DNA of 64,000 bases from Rhodococcus rhodochrous (GTDB lineage: Bacteria; Actinomycetota; Actinomycetes; Mycobacteriales; Mycobacteriaceae), in assembly GCF_900187265.1 (NCBI RefSeq), contig NZ_LT906450.1, forward strand, positions 372,001 to 436,000, given 5' to 3'. A model generated the notes under the pieces. It was given only the letters and a program-made list of their open reading frames with translations, did no database searches and was not told the DNA's origin. Below are positions 15,772 to 25,517 of the stretch, piece by piece; position 1 is the stretch's first letter; each line of letters opens with the position of its first letter. Made by a program: the position numbers and the translations under genes.

Positions 15772-17220
15772 CTAGATTCGGATGCTGACGGCCTTCTCCG
15801 ACGTGTACTCGCGCATCGCGGTGTACCCGCCGCCGGCGTTGAAGCCGCTGTCCTTGGTCACGTTGAACGGCAGGCCGATCACCCCGACGTTCGAGGCCTC
15901 GTTCACCGAGACCTGACCGCTGCGGACCTCCCGGACGACGCGCAGCGCGCGCGAGAGATCCCGGGTCCACACCCCCACCTGGAGGCCGAAACCGGTGTCG
16001 TTGACCAGGTTCACGGCCTCCGGGGTGTCGTCGAACCGCTGCACGGTGAGTACCGGGCCGAACACTTCCTCACGGACCACGGCCATCGAGGGGTCGACGC
16101 GGTCGATCAGCGTCGGCTGCACGAAGTGCCCGGCGGCGAAACGTTCGCCCTCCGGCCGGGATCCACCGGTGACGATGCGGGCGCCGGCCTCCCGCGCGCC
16201 CGCGATGTGGCCCTCGACCTTGGCGCGCTGTGCGGCGTTCGCGACCGGCCCCATGTCGAGATCGTCGTCCCAGTGTCCGATCTTGACGTCGGCGAAGATG
16301 GTGGCGAGGCGCTCGGTGACCTCGTCGGCCACGGACCTGTGAACGAGCAGGCGCGATCCCGCGTTGCAGTTCTGGCCGGCGTTCTCGACGATCGACGCCG
16401 CGATGGCGGGAAGTGCGCTGTCGAGGTCGGCGTCGGGAAAGACCACGTTGGGAGACTTTCCGCCCAGTTCGAGTTTCACCGGGACGAGTCGTTCCGCGGC
16501 GCCGCGCACGATGGCGCGGCCGGTGGCGGTCGACCCGACGAAGCTGACGTGCCGCACCCCCGGGTGGCTCACCAACGGCTGCCCGGCGGCCGGGCCCAGC
16601 CCGGTGACCACGTTGAGCACTCCCGGCGGCAGTCCGGACTCCGTGCCGAGTCGGGCCAGTGCGAGGACGACGAGGGGTGCGCATTCGGAAGGCTTGACGA
16701 CCAGGGTGTTTCCCGCTGCGAGGGCGGGTGCGGCCTCGGCCATCATCAGCAGGGCGGGGACGTTCCAGGCGGTGATGAGGGCGCACACTCCGTGCGGTTC
16801 GGCGAGGGTGAATCCGAAGCTCTCCTCGAGCCGGGAGGGCAGGGTGGCGCCGGTGACCTTGTCGGCCATTCCGGCGAAGTAGACGAGCATGTCGTGCGCG
16901 ATCCAGATGTTCCGGCGGGCGTCGCCGAGCGGCTTGCCGACGTCCCGGGCCTCGGTCGCGGCCAGCTCCTCGCTGTGTTCGGCGATGGCGGCCGCCCAGC
17001 GGCGCAGGACGGCGCCGCGCTCGGCCGGCGATGTGCGGGCCCACGGGTCGGCCGCGGCCTCGGCGGCTCGCACCGCGCGGTCGACCTCGTCGGGGCCGGC
17101 CGCGGCGATCAGGGCGAAGGTCTCACACGTGGCCGGATCCTCGACCGGCAGGGTTTCGCCGGTGGCGGTGGGGACCCAGTCCCCGTCGATGAGGAGCCGA
17201 GATTCAGGAAGCGACAACAT
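15772..17220 (-). CDS. NAD(P)-dependent aldehyde dehydrogenase
   Basis: A 482-residue ALDH. Signatures are ITAWNVPALLMM (the 'PWN.P' analogue), the coenzyme loop FVGSTATGRAIV, KLELGGKSPNVVF with the catalytic Glu, ENAGQNCNAGSRLLV with the nucleophilic Cys, and EEVFGPVLTVQRF. It oxidises an aldehyde to the acid in the cytosol; the substrate cannot be read from sequence, though the context suggests a semialdehyde of the local pathway. ATG 17220 is the family start; no Shine-Dalgarno is visible, so the message may be leaderless. It is divergent from an alcohol dehydrogenase gene, with an operator-like repeat between them. The pair would convert an alcohol to an acid in two steps. Confidence 0.92.
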   Translation of the reverse strand: MLSLPESRLLIDGDWVPTATGETLPVEDPATCETFALIAAAGPDEVDRAVRAAEAAADPWARTSPAERGAVLRRWAAAIAEHSEELAATEARDVGKPLGDARRNIWIAHDMLVYFAGMADKVTGATLPSRLEESFGFTLAEPHGVCALITAWNVPALLMMAEAAPALAAGNTLVVKPSECAPLVVLALARLGTESGLPPGVLNVVTGLGPAAGQPLVSHPGVRHVSFVGSTATGRAIVRGAAERLVPVKLELGGKSPNVVFPDADLDSALPAIAASIVENAGQNCNAGSRLLVHRSVADEVTERLATIFADVKIGHWDDDLDMGPVANAAQRAKVEGHIAGAREAGARIVTGGSRPEGERFAAGHFVQPTLIDRVDPSMAVVREEVFGPVLTVQRFDDTPEAVNLVNDTGFGLQVGVWTRDLSRALRVVREVRSGQVSVNEASNVGVIGLPFNVTKDSGFNAGGGYTAMREYTSEKAVSIRI

Positions 17221-17241
17221 GATTGGACGATGGCATAATCC

Positions 17242-17263
17242 ATATCGTCAAGCAAGACGATAT
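17242..17263. promoter_or_regulatory. Operator-like inverted repeat between aldehyde and alcohol dehydrogenase genes
   Basis: ATATCGTC-AAGCAA-GACGATAT is a perfect 8-bp inverted repeat in the 100-bp divergent promoter, followed at once by CTCGCAT, which extends it to the TATCTCGCAT element seen near fdxA. It is a good candidate for a dimeric regulator site. Confidence 0.65.
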
Positions 17264-17320
17264 CTCGCATTTAACAACGATGTTTCCTGCGGGCCCTTAC
17301 CACCGAAAGGAGACCGTTCG

Positions 17321-18409
17321 GTGTCTCGTGAAGTTGTGGCGGCGGTCGTGACCGAACCGGGCCGGCCACCGGAGTTGCAGAAGGTCCGTATCGACGATCC
17401 GCGCGAGGGAGAGGTGCTGATCCGATTGGGCGCCACCGGGATCTGCGCGACCGATCTGCATTTCTCGCACATGATGTCGAAACCCGCGGTGCTCGGGCAC
17501 GAGGGCGCGGGCTGGGTCGAGGAGTGCGGTCCCGGAGTCACACGGTTCGCTCCCGGCGACGCCGTGATCGCGACCTTCGCACGTTGCGGGACCTGCGCCA
17601 ACTGCCGCGCAGGCGAGCCCGCGTACTGTACTCGTTTCGACGACCTCAACTTTGGCGGCACGCGTGAGAACGGCTCGTCGGCAGTGGAGTTCGACGGTGA
17701 TGCCGCGTACGCGCACTTCCTCGGTCAGTCCAGTTTCGCGACCCACATGGTGGTGCGGGAGAGCAGTCTGGTCGACTTGCCGCCCGGTGCCGATCCACGG
17801 GCGGTGGCCCCGTACGGGTGTGGGTTGATGACCGGCGCCGGTGCCGTCCTGAACGTCCTGCGGCCGGGGCCCACCGACACGGTGGCGGTCTTCGGGGCGG
17901 GCACGGTGGGTCTGGCGGCCGTCATGGCTGCTGCCGCCGCCGGAGCCCGCGCGGTGATCGCCGTCGATCTCAGCCCCGAGCGCCTCGCCCTGGCGTCCGC
18001 GGTGGGGGCCACCCACGTCGTCGAGGCGGGCGGCGGTGACGTGGTCTCGGCCATCGACGAGATCGTACCCGGTGGTGTCGATTTCGCTGTGGAGAGCACG
18101 GGAGTGGGCAGCGTCCTGACGGCCGCCGTCGAGGCGTTGTCGCGGCGTGGCACCTGCGCGGTGGTGGGTATCGGATCGGAGTCGACGATCTCGCTGGACT
18201 GGCGCACGCTGCTCAACGGGCGGACCGTCACCGGTGTGATCTCCGGGAGCAGTCTGCCCGAGGTCGCCGTGCCCGATCTGCTGAACCTGGCAGACGCGGG
18301 CCGGTTCCCGGCCGAGAAGCTCGTCCGGAACTACGCGTTCACCGACATCGCCGAGGCCTGGGAGGCCGCCCGCAGCGGCGGGGTGGTCAAGGCCGTGCTG
18401 CAGTTCTGA
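17321..18409 (+). CDS. Zinc-dependent alcohol dehydrogenase
   Basis: A 362-residue medium-chain dehydrogenase. GICATDLHFSH carries the first catalytic-zinc Cys and GHEGAGWVEE the second ligand (His-Glu). CGTCANCRAGEPAYC is the four-Cys structural zinc lobe. FGAGTVGLAAVMAAAAAGA is the NAD(P)-binding Rossmann motif, with an acidic residue (AVDLS) that favours NAD. It oxidises an alcohol to an aldehyde. GTG 17321 has GAAAGGAGA 8 bp upstream. It is divergent from the aldehyde dehydrogenase gene and probably supplies its substrate. A 19-bp hairpin follows the stop. Confidence 0.92.
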   Translation: MSREVVAAVVTEPGRPPELQKVRIDDPREGEVLIRLGATGICATDLHFSHMMSKPAVLGHEGAGWVEECGPGVTRFAPGDAVIATFARCGTCANCRAGEPAYCTRFDDLNFGGTRENGSSAVEFDGDAAYAHFLGQSSFATHMVVRESSLVDLPPGADPRAVAPYGCGLMTGAGAVLNVLRPGPTDTVAVFGAGTVGLAAVMAAAAAGARAVIAVDLSPERLALASAVGATHVVEAGGGDVVSAIDEIVPGGVDFAVESTGVGSVLTAAVEALSRRGTCAVVGIGSESTISLDWRTLLNGRTVTGVISGSSLPEVAVPDLLNLADAGRFPAEKLVRNYAFTDIAEAWEAARSGGVVKAVLQF

Positions 18410-18422
18410 CGCGATGCCACAC

Positions 18423-18465
18423 AGCAGGCGGGCCCGGACTCCTGTCGAGTCCGGGCCCGCCTGCT
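18423..18465. terminator. Bidirectional hairpin terminator
   Basis: A 19-bp perfect GC-rich stem (begins AGCAGGCGGGCCCGGAC) with a 5-nt loop, between the convergent alcohol dehydrogenase and P450 genes. TTCG follows on the plus strand. Confidence 0.88.
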
Positions 18466-18472
18466 TCGCTCG

Positions 18473-20674
18473 TCAGAGATCGAGCACGAGTTTCTCGCCC
18501 GCACAACGACTCACGCACAGCATCATGGTCTTCGACGAGTCGCGTTCGGCGTCGGTGAGCACGCTGTCGCGGTGCAGCGGAGTTCCCTCGAGGACCCGCA
18601 CCTCGCACGATCCGCAGTAACCCTCCTCGCAGTCCGAGGACACCGTCGGTACGCACTCCCGGACCACATCGAGGGCGGTTCGGGTCGCCGGCACGGTCAG
18701 CGACCGTCCGCTGCGTGCGAGCACCACCTCGAACGGCTGCGGATCGGGACCGAGCGGATCGACCGAGTCCCCGGCGCCGAACCGCTCGACGTGCAGTGGA
18801 TGTCCGGACGGGGCGAGCACCTGTGCCACGCCGTTCATGAGCGATTCGGGGCCGCAGCAGAATACCGCGGCACCGGGCTGCAGCCCCCGGGCCCAGCCGG
18901 TGAGGTCGAGGATGCCGTCCTCCTCGTCCACATGGACGCGGACCCGGCCGAACGAACCCAGCGCCGTCACCTCGTCCAGCAGCGGCATCCCGTCACGAGT
19001 CCGGCCGCAGTACACGAAGTCCCACCGGGTGTCACCCGCGGCGATCAGTTCGCGCACCATCGTGACGATCGGGGTGATGCCGATGCCGCCCGCGACGAAC
19101 GTCCGCCACGGCGCCGGCACGAGCGCGAAGCGATTCCGCGGAGCGGACAGCGACAGGGTGTCCCCGGGCCGGACCTCGTCGTGCAGTTCCGACGAGCCGC
19201 CCCGGCCGTCGGGCTGGCGACGAACGGCGATCGTGTAACGGCTTCCGTCGGCCGGCGCACTGCACAACGAGTACTGGCGGACCCGTCCGGAGGGGAGCGT
19301 GACCGCGACGTGTGCGCCCGGGAGCCACGGAGGTAGCACTCCGTCCACCGGCGTGAGGTCGAGGGCCACCACGTCGTTCGCCCACATCCGGCGTTCGGCT
19401 ACGACGACGTCGACACGCTCCGGGGTGGTCCCCGGAGCCGGTGCCGTGCCCGAAAGCCGTGTGCCGGGCATGAAGGTGGCCGGAATGGAATCCCAGCCCG
19501 CCTGGCTGCCGCAGGATTCGTACCGTGTCGCGGCCGCGGCATCGACCCGGAAATCCGGGAGCCGGGTCAGTACGGCTGTGATCATCGAGTGGAACATCGC
19601 GCGGGCGAGGTGTGCACCCGCGCACCGGTGGGACCCGGTCCCGAAACTTAGGTGTCCGCGCGGGGCGCGGTCGAGAATCACCCGGTCCGGCTCCGGGAAG
19701 ACCTCGGGATCGAAGTTCCCCGCCACCCACGGGATCAGGACCCGTTCGCCGCGGCTCATCGGACATCCGCCCACCTCGGTGTCGGTGGTGACCGTGCGGG
19801 CCATCGACTGGGACGGTGAGAAGACCCGCAGGAACTCCTCCGTCGCCACGTCCAGCAGAGCGGGGTCGGCCCGGAGCCGTTCGCGGTCCTCGGGGTGGGC
19901 GGAGAGGTACACGAGTGTGGATCCGGTGAGCGAGGTGGTCGTGTCGACCCCACCGGCGATCAACAGGAACGCCACCGACACCAGTTCGTCGTCGCTGAAC
20001 GGAGTCCCGTCGGGGCGGGTGGCGGCGACGAGGTGGCTCAGCGCGTCGTCCCGGGCCTCGATCCTCCGCTCGGCGAGAAGGCTGCGGATCCGAGTCTCCA
20101 TCCAGCCCAGTGCCTTCCCACCGCGGACGGCCCGGTCGCTCCCGGGCGCGGCCGCGAAGATGTCGTGCACCGGACCGGCGAGCCGCTTCCAGTCCTCGCG
20201 CGGGAACCCCAACCAGTCCAGCGTCACCGCGGTCGGCAACGGATTCGTCAGCTGGCGGACGAAATCGACGACACCCTCCTCGACGAAGTCGTCGATCACC
20301 GCGTGCGTGTGCCGGTCGATCATCGGTCGCAGCCGCTCGACGGCCTCCCGGCTCAGCAGCGGATTCACCAGATCCCGGTAGACGGTCGCCTCCGGCGGAT
20401 CGAGTTCGATCGGGTACTGGACGAGCCCGGGTCCGCGCGGCACCACGATCGCGGTCCCCAGTTCGGGGGTCTCGCCGCGGGAGGAGGAGAACGTCGTGTC
20501 GTCGCGGGCGATGCGGACGATGTCCGAGTAGCGGGTCGTCACCCAGAAGCCCCCGTGCGACTCCGTCCACGCGACCGGACAGGTCTCCCGGACACTCGCA
20601 TAGACGCCCGGGGCGTCGTCGCGGAACTCCGGGCGGTGATGGTCGAAGTCGATGACGGGTCCACTGCGGGCCAT
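18473..20674 (-). CDS. Self-sufficient cytochrome P450, CYP116-type P450-reductase fusion
   Basis: A 733-residue fusion. The P450 domain (about 1-400) has the I-helix AGGVDTTTS (240-248), the ExxR motif EFLR (280-283) and the haem loop FGTGSHRCAG with Cys351. After a short linker comes a phthalate-dioxygenase-reductase-like module: the FMN-binding RQYSLCS (about 466-472), the NADH-binding FVAGGIGITPIV, and a C-terminal plant-type 2Fe-2S domain (CEEGYCGSCEVRV). This order defines the P450RhF/CYP116B class first described in Rhodococcus: NAD(P)H to FMN to 2Fe-2S to haem in one chain, for monooxygenation of small molecules. ATG 20674 has AAGGAGA upstream. It is the last gene of a long minus-strand run with a TauD-like oxygenase and an ABC importer. 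The substrate is unknown. Confidence 0.95.
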   Translation of the reverse strand: MARSGPVIDFDHHRPEFRDDAPGVYASVRETCPVAWTESHGGFWVTTRYSDIVRIARDDTTFSSSRGETPELGTAIVVPRGPGLVQYPIELDPPEATVYRDLVNPLLSREAVERLRPMIDRHTHAVIDDFVEEGVVDFVRQLTNPLPTAVTLDWLGFPREDWKRLAGPVHDIFAAAPGSDRAVRGGKALGWMETRIRSLLAERRIEARDDALSHLVAATRPDGTPFSDDELVSVAFLLIAGGVDTTTSLTGSTLVYLSAHPEDRERLRADPALLDVATEEFLRVFSPSQSMARTVTTDTEVGGCPMSRGERVLIPWVAGNFDPEVFPEPDRVILDRAPRGHLSFGTGSHRCAGAHLARAMFHSMITAVLTRLPDFRVDAAAATRYESCGSQAGWDSIPATFMPGTRLSGTAPAPGTTPERVDVVVAERRMWANDVVALDLTPVDGVLPPWLPGAHVAVTLPSGRVRQYSLCSAPADGSRYTIAVRRQPDGRGGSSELHDEVRPGDTLSLSAPRNRFALVPAPWRTFVAGGIGITPIVTMVRELIAAGDTRWDFVYCGRTRDGMPLLDEVTALGSFGRVRVHVDEEDGILDLTGWARGLQPGAAVFCCGPESLMNGVAQVLAPSGHPLHVERFGAGDSVDPLGPDPQPFEVVLARSGRSLTVPATRTALDVVRECVPTVSSDCEEGYCGSCEVRVLEGTPLHRDSVLTDAERDSSKTMMLCVSRCAGEKLVLDL

Positions 20675-20719
20675 GCCGGATCTCCTTGTCGGTGAGGGTG
20701 TTCGGACGCGGGTGCGGGG

Positions 20720-21787
20720 TTACAGACCCCACGTCTCCTTAGGGATGACGGCGTCGCCGATCGTGAAGGCGCCACCTTCCTGCACCGGTGCGGTGTCCGC
20801 GGTGACCGGCTTGCCGAACCCTTCGACGAGCGGGCGGGGCTCGTGACGGCGCAACCACAGGCGCAGCAGGTGCCGCCGCTTCTGCAGGACCGGATAGTCG
20901 ACGAACTCCCGACGCGAGTGCAGCGCAGCGTAGTTGAGCAGCCACTGGATATCGCCCGGCTGGAACTGCATGTCCAGCGGGAGATCGTCGTCGGCGGTGA
21001 GTGTCGGGATCAGGTCGAGCAGTTCGCGCTGCGCCTCGGTGAGCCGGGGCACCTCGTCGTAGTCCTGGGCGCTACGGATCATCGAACCGCCGGCGTAGAT
21101 GCTGAACACGCCGTCGACGTCGCTGACCATGGGGGAGACGTAGGTGCGCGACGGGGCGTCGTGGTCCTGCTTGTACCAGTCCCAGTACCACGGTTCGAGC
21201 ATGAGCGGGGCCAGGTCGGGACGCAGTTCGAGGACCCGGTTGTACAGCGCGGCGCCGCTGACGAGACGGCTCTCGCCGCCGCTCGCGGCGCCCCGCAGGC
21301 AGATGAGTCCCACGACATCGGAGGAGTCGGAATGGAACTCGAGCTTGTCCCGGACGCGCGAGGGCAGCGCCTCCGGGTCGTCCATCGTCTTGTTCGACGT
21401 CGCGACCACGTGGTCGAGGAGGTCGCCGTGCTGGTTCTGCGGCATCGGGACGCCGAGGTGCAGGCCGAGCAGGAAGAAGATCGCCCCGGAGACGGCATCG
21501 GAGTACAGCTCGGTGCGCAGGCCGCGGACCAGGACGAACCCGCGGCCACGGTCGAGGTCGTTGCTCCACCGAGCGATGCCGTCGGCACACACCGGAAGCG
21601 GATAGTCGTCCTTGGTGACGGTTCGCAGGTCCGGGTTCTCGGTGACGAATCGGCGCCCGGCGGCTTCGAGCTCGGCGATCTCCGCTTCGGTGAGCAGGTA
21701 CACCCAGTCGGTGCGCCCGCGCAGTTCGGCACCGGTCCAGGCTGCGGGTCCGGTGACCGGCCGCAGGCCAGGTGTCGTGACTGTCAT
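20720..21787 (-). CDS. TauD/TfdA-like Fe(II)/2-oxoglutarate oxygenase
   Basis: A 355-residue protein. The HxD metal motif is FHSDSSDVVG in the middle, and the distal ligand region is WLLNYAALHSRREF, followed by RHLLRLWLR, whose Arg would bind 2-oxoglutarate. GRGFVLVRGL resembles the N-terminal 'G...lrGl' strand of the family. These enzymes hydroxylate a substrate next to a heteroatom while decarboxylating 2-oxoglutarate. ATG 21787 has AAGGAGA upstream and avoids a frame extension into the promoter. It lies between the ABC importer operon and the P450 fusion, suggesting that it acts on the imported compound or its early product. Confidence 0.82.
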   Translation of the reverse strand: MTVTTPGLRPVTGPAAWTGAELRGRTDWVYLLTEAEIAELEAAGRRFVTENPDLRTVTKDDYPLPVCADGIARWSNDLDRGRGFVLVRGLRTELYSDAVSGAIFFLLGLHLGVPMPQNQHGDLLDHVVATSNKTMDDPEALPSRVRDKLEFHSDSSDVVGLICLRGAASGGESRLVSGAALYNRVLELRPDLAPLMLEPWYWDWYKQDHDAPSRTYVSPMVSDVDGVFSIYAGGSMIRSAQDYDEVPRLTEAQRELLDLIPTLTADDDLPLDMQFQPGDIQWLLNYAALHSRREFVDYPVLQKRRHLLRLWLRRHEPRPLVEGFGKPVTADTAPVQEGGAFTIGDAVIPKETWGL

Positions 21788-21843
21788 GTCATCTCCTTGT
21801 GTTACTGAGGTTTTCGCCGTGTTCCCGGTCGATCGTCGGGGTG

Positions 21844-22758
21844 TCATGTCAGGCCGCGGCTGAACGGCTGGCCGAGCGAACGCGGCTCACGTCCGGTCTG
21901 GGTCATCAGCACCATGGCGGCCAGCGCCAGGACGTACGGCGCCGCGATGAGCATCTGCGAGTTGAGTTCGAAGCCGAGCGCGGGCAGAGCGAGTCGGAGT
22001 GCATCGGCGAGACCGAACACGAAGCAGCCGACCAAGGCGCCCTTGAGTCGCCAGCATCCGAAGATCACTGCCGCGAGCACGAGGAAGCCGCGTCCGCCGG
22101 TCATGTTGGCGTTGAACGAACCCACCTCGCACACTGCCAGGTACGCGCCACCCATACCCGCCATCAGGCCGCACCACAGCAGGGCCTGCCGGCGCCGCCG
22201 GTTGACGTCGATGCCGGTGGCGTCGCACGCCTGCGGATTGTCGCCGATCGCCCGCAGTTCGAGACCCCAGCGGCTGCGTTCGACGAGCCACCACGTGAGC
22301 GGCACGATCAACACCAGCAGGTACATGGGCCATCGGTTCGAGAACAACGCGTCGCCGATGACGGGTATGTCGCTGAGCCCGGGAATGGTGAGCATGCCCA
22401 CCTGGTGACTGTCGAAGTCCGCCAGTGAGATCAGGTAGCTGGTCAGCCCGAGCGCGAGGGTGTTGAGGACGAGGCCGATGACGAAGGTGTTCACTTCGAG
22501 TCGGTGGGAGAGTTGACCGTGGATCAGGCCGACGACCAGGCCGACGAGGGCGCCGCCGACCAGACCGATGAGCGCGTTGCCGGTGAGGCTGGCGATCGCG
22601 ACCGAGCCGAACGCCCCGGACAGCATCATCGACTCGACGGAGATGTTCTGCGTGCCGGCCCGTTCGGCGAGATACTCACCGCACGCGGCGAACGCGAGCG
22701 GAGCGGTCAGGCGTATCGCGCTCGACAGGATGACCTCGGCGTTGTCGACCATGCTCAT
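21844..22758 (-). CDS. ABC transporter permease, nucleoside/BMP-type, subunit 2
   Basis: A 304-residue membrane protein with about eight hydrophobic segments. RLTAPLAFAACGEYLAERAGTQN followed by ISVESMMLSGAFG is the N-terminal signature of the second permease of BmpA-type (NupQ/YufQ) importers, and GLELRAIGDNPQACDATGIDV is the EAA-like cytoplasmic loop that contacts the ATPase. It forms the channel with the other permease. ATG 22758 overlaps the stop of the upstream permease (ATGA), indicating coupling. The whole importer (binding protein, ATPase, two permeases) is one operon. Confidence 0.9.
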   Translation of the reverse strand: MSMVDNAEVILSSAIRLTAPLAFAACGEYLAERAGTQNISVESMMLSGAFGSVAIASLTGNALIGLVGGALVGLVVGLIHGQLSHRLEVNTFVIGLVLNTLALGLTSYLISLADFDSHQVGMLTIPGLSDIPVIGDALFSNRWPMYLLVLIVPLTWWLVERSRWGLELRAIGDNPQACDATGIDVNRRRRQALLWCGLMAGMGGAYLAVCEVGSFNANMTGGRGFLVLAAVIFGCWRLKGALVGCFVFGLADALRLALPALGFELNSQMLIAAPYVLALAAMVLMTQTGREPRSLGQPFSRGLT

Positions 22759-23915
22759 GACTGCACCTCTCGGCTGATTCTGCGGCGCTCGAGGACCGCG
22801 GTGATCGCAGGGGCAATGACGAAGGCGAGCACCAGGAGCGACTGCACGACGTTGACGAGGTAGATGGGGACACCGGTCGCGGCCAGGAAGTTCGATCCCG
22901 TGCGCAGGGCACCGAACGCGAGCGCGACGGGGATGGCGACCAGCGGACGGTTACGGGCGATGAGCGCGACGAGCAGCCCGTCCCAGCCGTAGTTGTTCGA
23001 GACCGCGGGTTGCAGGCGGAACGCCGACGATTCGACGATGACCGCGCCGGCCAGACCCGCGAACGCACCGGAGGCGACGAGCGCACCGGTTCCGATCAGA
23101 GCGACGCGGACACCGGCGTGCCGGGCGGTGACCGGGTTGAGCCCGATCATGTCCAGGCGGAAGCCGAGGGTGCTGCGCGAGAGCAGGGCCCAGACGGCGA
23201 CAGTGGCGACCAACGCCAGTACGAGCCCGAGTCCGATGCTCAGTCCGGGGGACTGGCCGAAGGCAGGCATCCGGTAGTCGGCGGGGATGAGCGCGGACTG
23301 AGCGGCCGCGGTGGCATTGGCCGAGCCGCGCGGTTCCTGCAGGAGCCACGGGGTGCTGACCGCGAAGCTCACCACCTGGACTGCGACGAAGGACAGCAAC
23401 AGTGTGCTGACGACGATATTGACCTGCCGGATGCGGTACAGCAGGGCGCTGACGGCGGCGAGGAGGCCGCCGAGCGCGGCGCCGGCGAGCAGGCTGACCG
23501 GGATCACGAGCAGCGGCGGGCCGGGCAGGCGCAGGGCGATGAAGGTGCCGCCCATCGCGCCCAGAAGCACCTGGCCCTCCTGCCCGATGTTGAACACTCC
23601 GGCGCGGCTGGCGATGCACGCGCCCAGTGCGACGAGCAGCAGCGGGGCGGTGGCGAGCAGTGTCTGGGTCCACGCGGCGCTGTCGCCGAGGCTGCCGCGG
23701 ACGATCGCGGCGGCGACCGCGGACGGGGACCCACCGGTCGCGGCGACCAGCAGCGTCGACAGCAGCAGGGCCACCGCGACGGCGAGCGTCGTGATGCCGA
23801 TCTGCCCGGTCGTCCCGCGGTCGGGACGCAACCACGACGGGACGCGCGTCCGCTGCGGCGGACGCGGCGGCAGGGGCGGTGCCGGGGTCTGGGGTGCGAG
23901 GCCGGTGGTGCTCAT
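22755..23915 (-). CDS. ABC transporter permease, nucleoside/BMP-type, subunit 1
   Basis: A 386-residue permease with a proline-rich cytoplasmic N-terminus (PQTPAPPLPPRPPQRTR) and about nine hydrophobic segments. CIASRAGVFNIGQEGQVLLGAMGG is the classic 'aG.fNIG.EGq...GA' motif of BmpA/sugar-type permeases, and LDMIGLNPVTARHAGVRV is the ATPase-contact loop. It is longer than subunit 2, as usual for NupP-type partners. ATG 23915 overlaps the ATPase stop by ATGA; its own stop overlaps the next permease. Confidence 0.9.
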   Translation of the reverse strand: MSTTGLAPQTPAPPLPPRPPQRTRVPSWLRPDRGTTGQIGITTLAVAVALLLSTLLVAATGGSPSAVAAAIVRGSLGDSAAWTQTLLATAPLLLVALGACIASRAGVFNIGQEGQVLLGAMGGTFIALRLPGPPLLVIPVSLLAGAALGGLLAAVSALLYRIRQVNIVVSTLLLSFVAVQVVSFAVSTPWLLQEPRGSANATAAAQSALIPADYRMPAFGQSPGLSIGLGLVLALVATVAVWALLSRSTLGFRLDMIGLNPVTARHAGVRVALIGTGALVASGAFAGLAGAVIVESSAFRLQPAVSNNYGWDGLLVALIARNRPLVAIPVALAFGALRTGSNFLAATGVPIYLVNVVQSLLVLAFVIAPAITAVLERRRISREVQS

Positions 23916-25516
23916 GCGGCCTCCCCGCCGAGCAACATGCCGAGACGTTCGCTGGTCGCCTCGGCACGTGCGAGGACTCCCGTGATGCGACCACCGGAGA
24001 GCACTGCGACGCGATCGCTGAGCGCCATGACCTCCTCCAGTTCCGTGCTGACGAGCAGCACTGCCACGCCGGCGTCGGCTGCCTCACGCAGCCGGGTGTA
24101 CATGTCCTCGATGGCGCCGATGTCGAGGCCGTGTGTCGGTTGCGCTGCCACCAGGACTGCCGGGCGCGCCGACAGTTCGCGGGCCAGCACCACCTTCTGC
24201 TGGTTGCCTCCGGAGAGGCTGCGCAGCGGCACGTCCACCGAGGGCGTCGCAATGTTGTACTGGCGCACCAGTTCCGCTGCTCGATCCCGGATTGTGCGAC
24301 GGTCGAGCCAGCCCCGGCGGGACACACTGGCGAGGTCCTTCATCACCAGGTTGTCGGCAATGCTCAGGTCCAGTACGACGCCGCTGCGGTGCCGGTCCTC
24401 GGGGATCACTCCGACCCCGGCGGTGGCCATCGCCCCGGGGGCGGTCAGGTCGACGGTCCTGCCGTCGACGGTGACCTGACCCGAGACGTCCGAGCGCAGA
24501 CCGGACAGCAGGTCCCCGAGTTCGGACTGGCCGTTTCCCTCGACTCCGTACAGTCCGACGATCTCACCGGCGTGGACGTCGAGTGACAGGTCGTCGAGCA
24601 GTGCCCGACCGTCGCTGTTACGCAGGGTGATCGACGAGAGCCGGAGAGTCGGCACGGTGTCGGTGACGAGTTCGACCGGGGCCGGCGACACCACCTCGAG
24701 CTGGTCGGGGTCGGCTCCCAGCGCCCCGCCGTGGTGGAGCGAGACCTCGCGGCCCACCATCTGCCGGGCCAGTTGTTCGGGAGTGGTCTCCGCGGTGATC
24801 CCGCGGTACACCACCCGTCCCCGACGAAGCACGGTGACCCGGTCGGTGGCGGCCGCGATCTCCGAGAGTTTGTGACTGATCAGGATCACCGAACGCTTCT
24901 CGGCCACCACCGCATTGCGGAGCACCGTGAACAGTTCCTGGGACTCCGCCGAGGTCAGCACCGATGTGGGTTCGTCGAGGATCAGCACCTGCGGATCACG
25001 CCGCAGGCACTTGACCAGTTCGACGCGCTGGCGCTGACCGGCGGAGAGTTCCGACACCGTCGCGAGCGGGTCGATCGGCAGACCGTACCGAGCGCCGACC
25101 GCCTCGACGTCCGCACATGCCCGGGCTCGGTCGACCTGGCCGCGTTCGCCGAGGACGACGTTCTCCCAGACCGTGAGGGCGTCGATGAGGCTGAAGTGCT
25201 GGTGCACCATGCCGATCCCGAGACCCTGTGCAGCGTAAGGGCTGTCGATGTTCACCCGCTTGCCCGACCGGAAGATCGCACCGTCGTCGGGGCCGACCAG
25301 CCCCAGCAGGATCTTCATCAGGGTGGACTTGCCGGCGCCGTTCTCGCCGAGCAGGCCGTGGATCTCGGCGGCGTGCACGGTGAGGTCGACGGCCTCGCAC
25401 GCAGTGACCGGTCCGTACCGCTTGGTGATGCCGCGCAGCACCAGTGGTTCGGGTTCGTCGGAGATCGTCGGTGGCTCCGACAGCGGCCCGTCCGTGACGA
25501 TGTCAGGTCCGCTCAT
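23912..25516 (-). CDS. ABC transporter ATP-binding protein with two nucleotide-binding domains
   Basis: A 534-residue tandem ATPase of the NupO/MglA class. The first domain has Walker A GENGAGKSTL, signature LSAGQRQRVEL and Walker B VLILDEPTSVL. The second has a degenerate Walker A (YGVEGNGQSEL), signature LSGGNQQKVVL and AVLVAAQPTHGLDIGA in the Walker B region. This asymmetry is normal for the family, where the second site is weaker. It powers uptake of a nucleoside- or heterocycle-like ligand by the adjacent permeases. ATG 25516 lies one base beyond the binding-protein stop (TGAGATG), showing tight coupling. Confidence 0.93.
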   Translation of the reverse strand: MSGPDIVTDGPLSEPPTISDEPEPLVLRGITKRYGPVTACEAVDLTVHAAEIHGLLGENGAGKSTLMKILLGLVGPDDGAIFRSGKRVNIDSPYAAQGLGIGMVHQHFSLIDALTVWENVVLGERGQVDRARACADVEAVGARYGLPIDPLATVSELSAGQRQRVELVKCLRRDPQVLILDEPTSVLTSAESQELFTVLRNAVVAEKRSVILISHKLSEIAAATDRVTVLRRGRVVYRGITAETTPEQLARQMVGREVSLHHGGALGADPDQLEVVSPAPVELVTDTVPTLRLSSITLRNSDGRALLDDLSLDVHAGEIVGLYGVEGNGQSELGDLLSGLRSDVSGQVTVDGRTVDLTAPGAMATAGVGVIPEDRHRSGVVLDLSIADNLVMKDLASVSRRGWLDRRTIRDRAAELVRQYNIATPSVDVPLRSLSGGNQQKVVLARELSARPAVLVAAQPTHGLDIGAIEDMYTRLREAADAGVAVLLVSTELEEVMALSDRVAVLSGGRITGVLARAEATSERLGMLLGGEAA

Positions 25517-25517
25517 C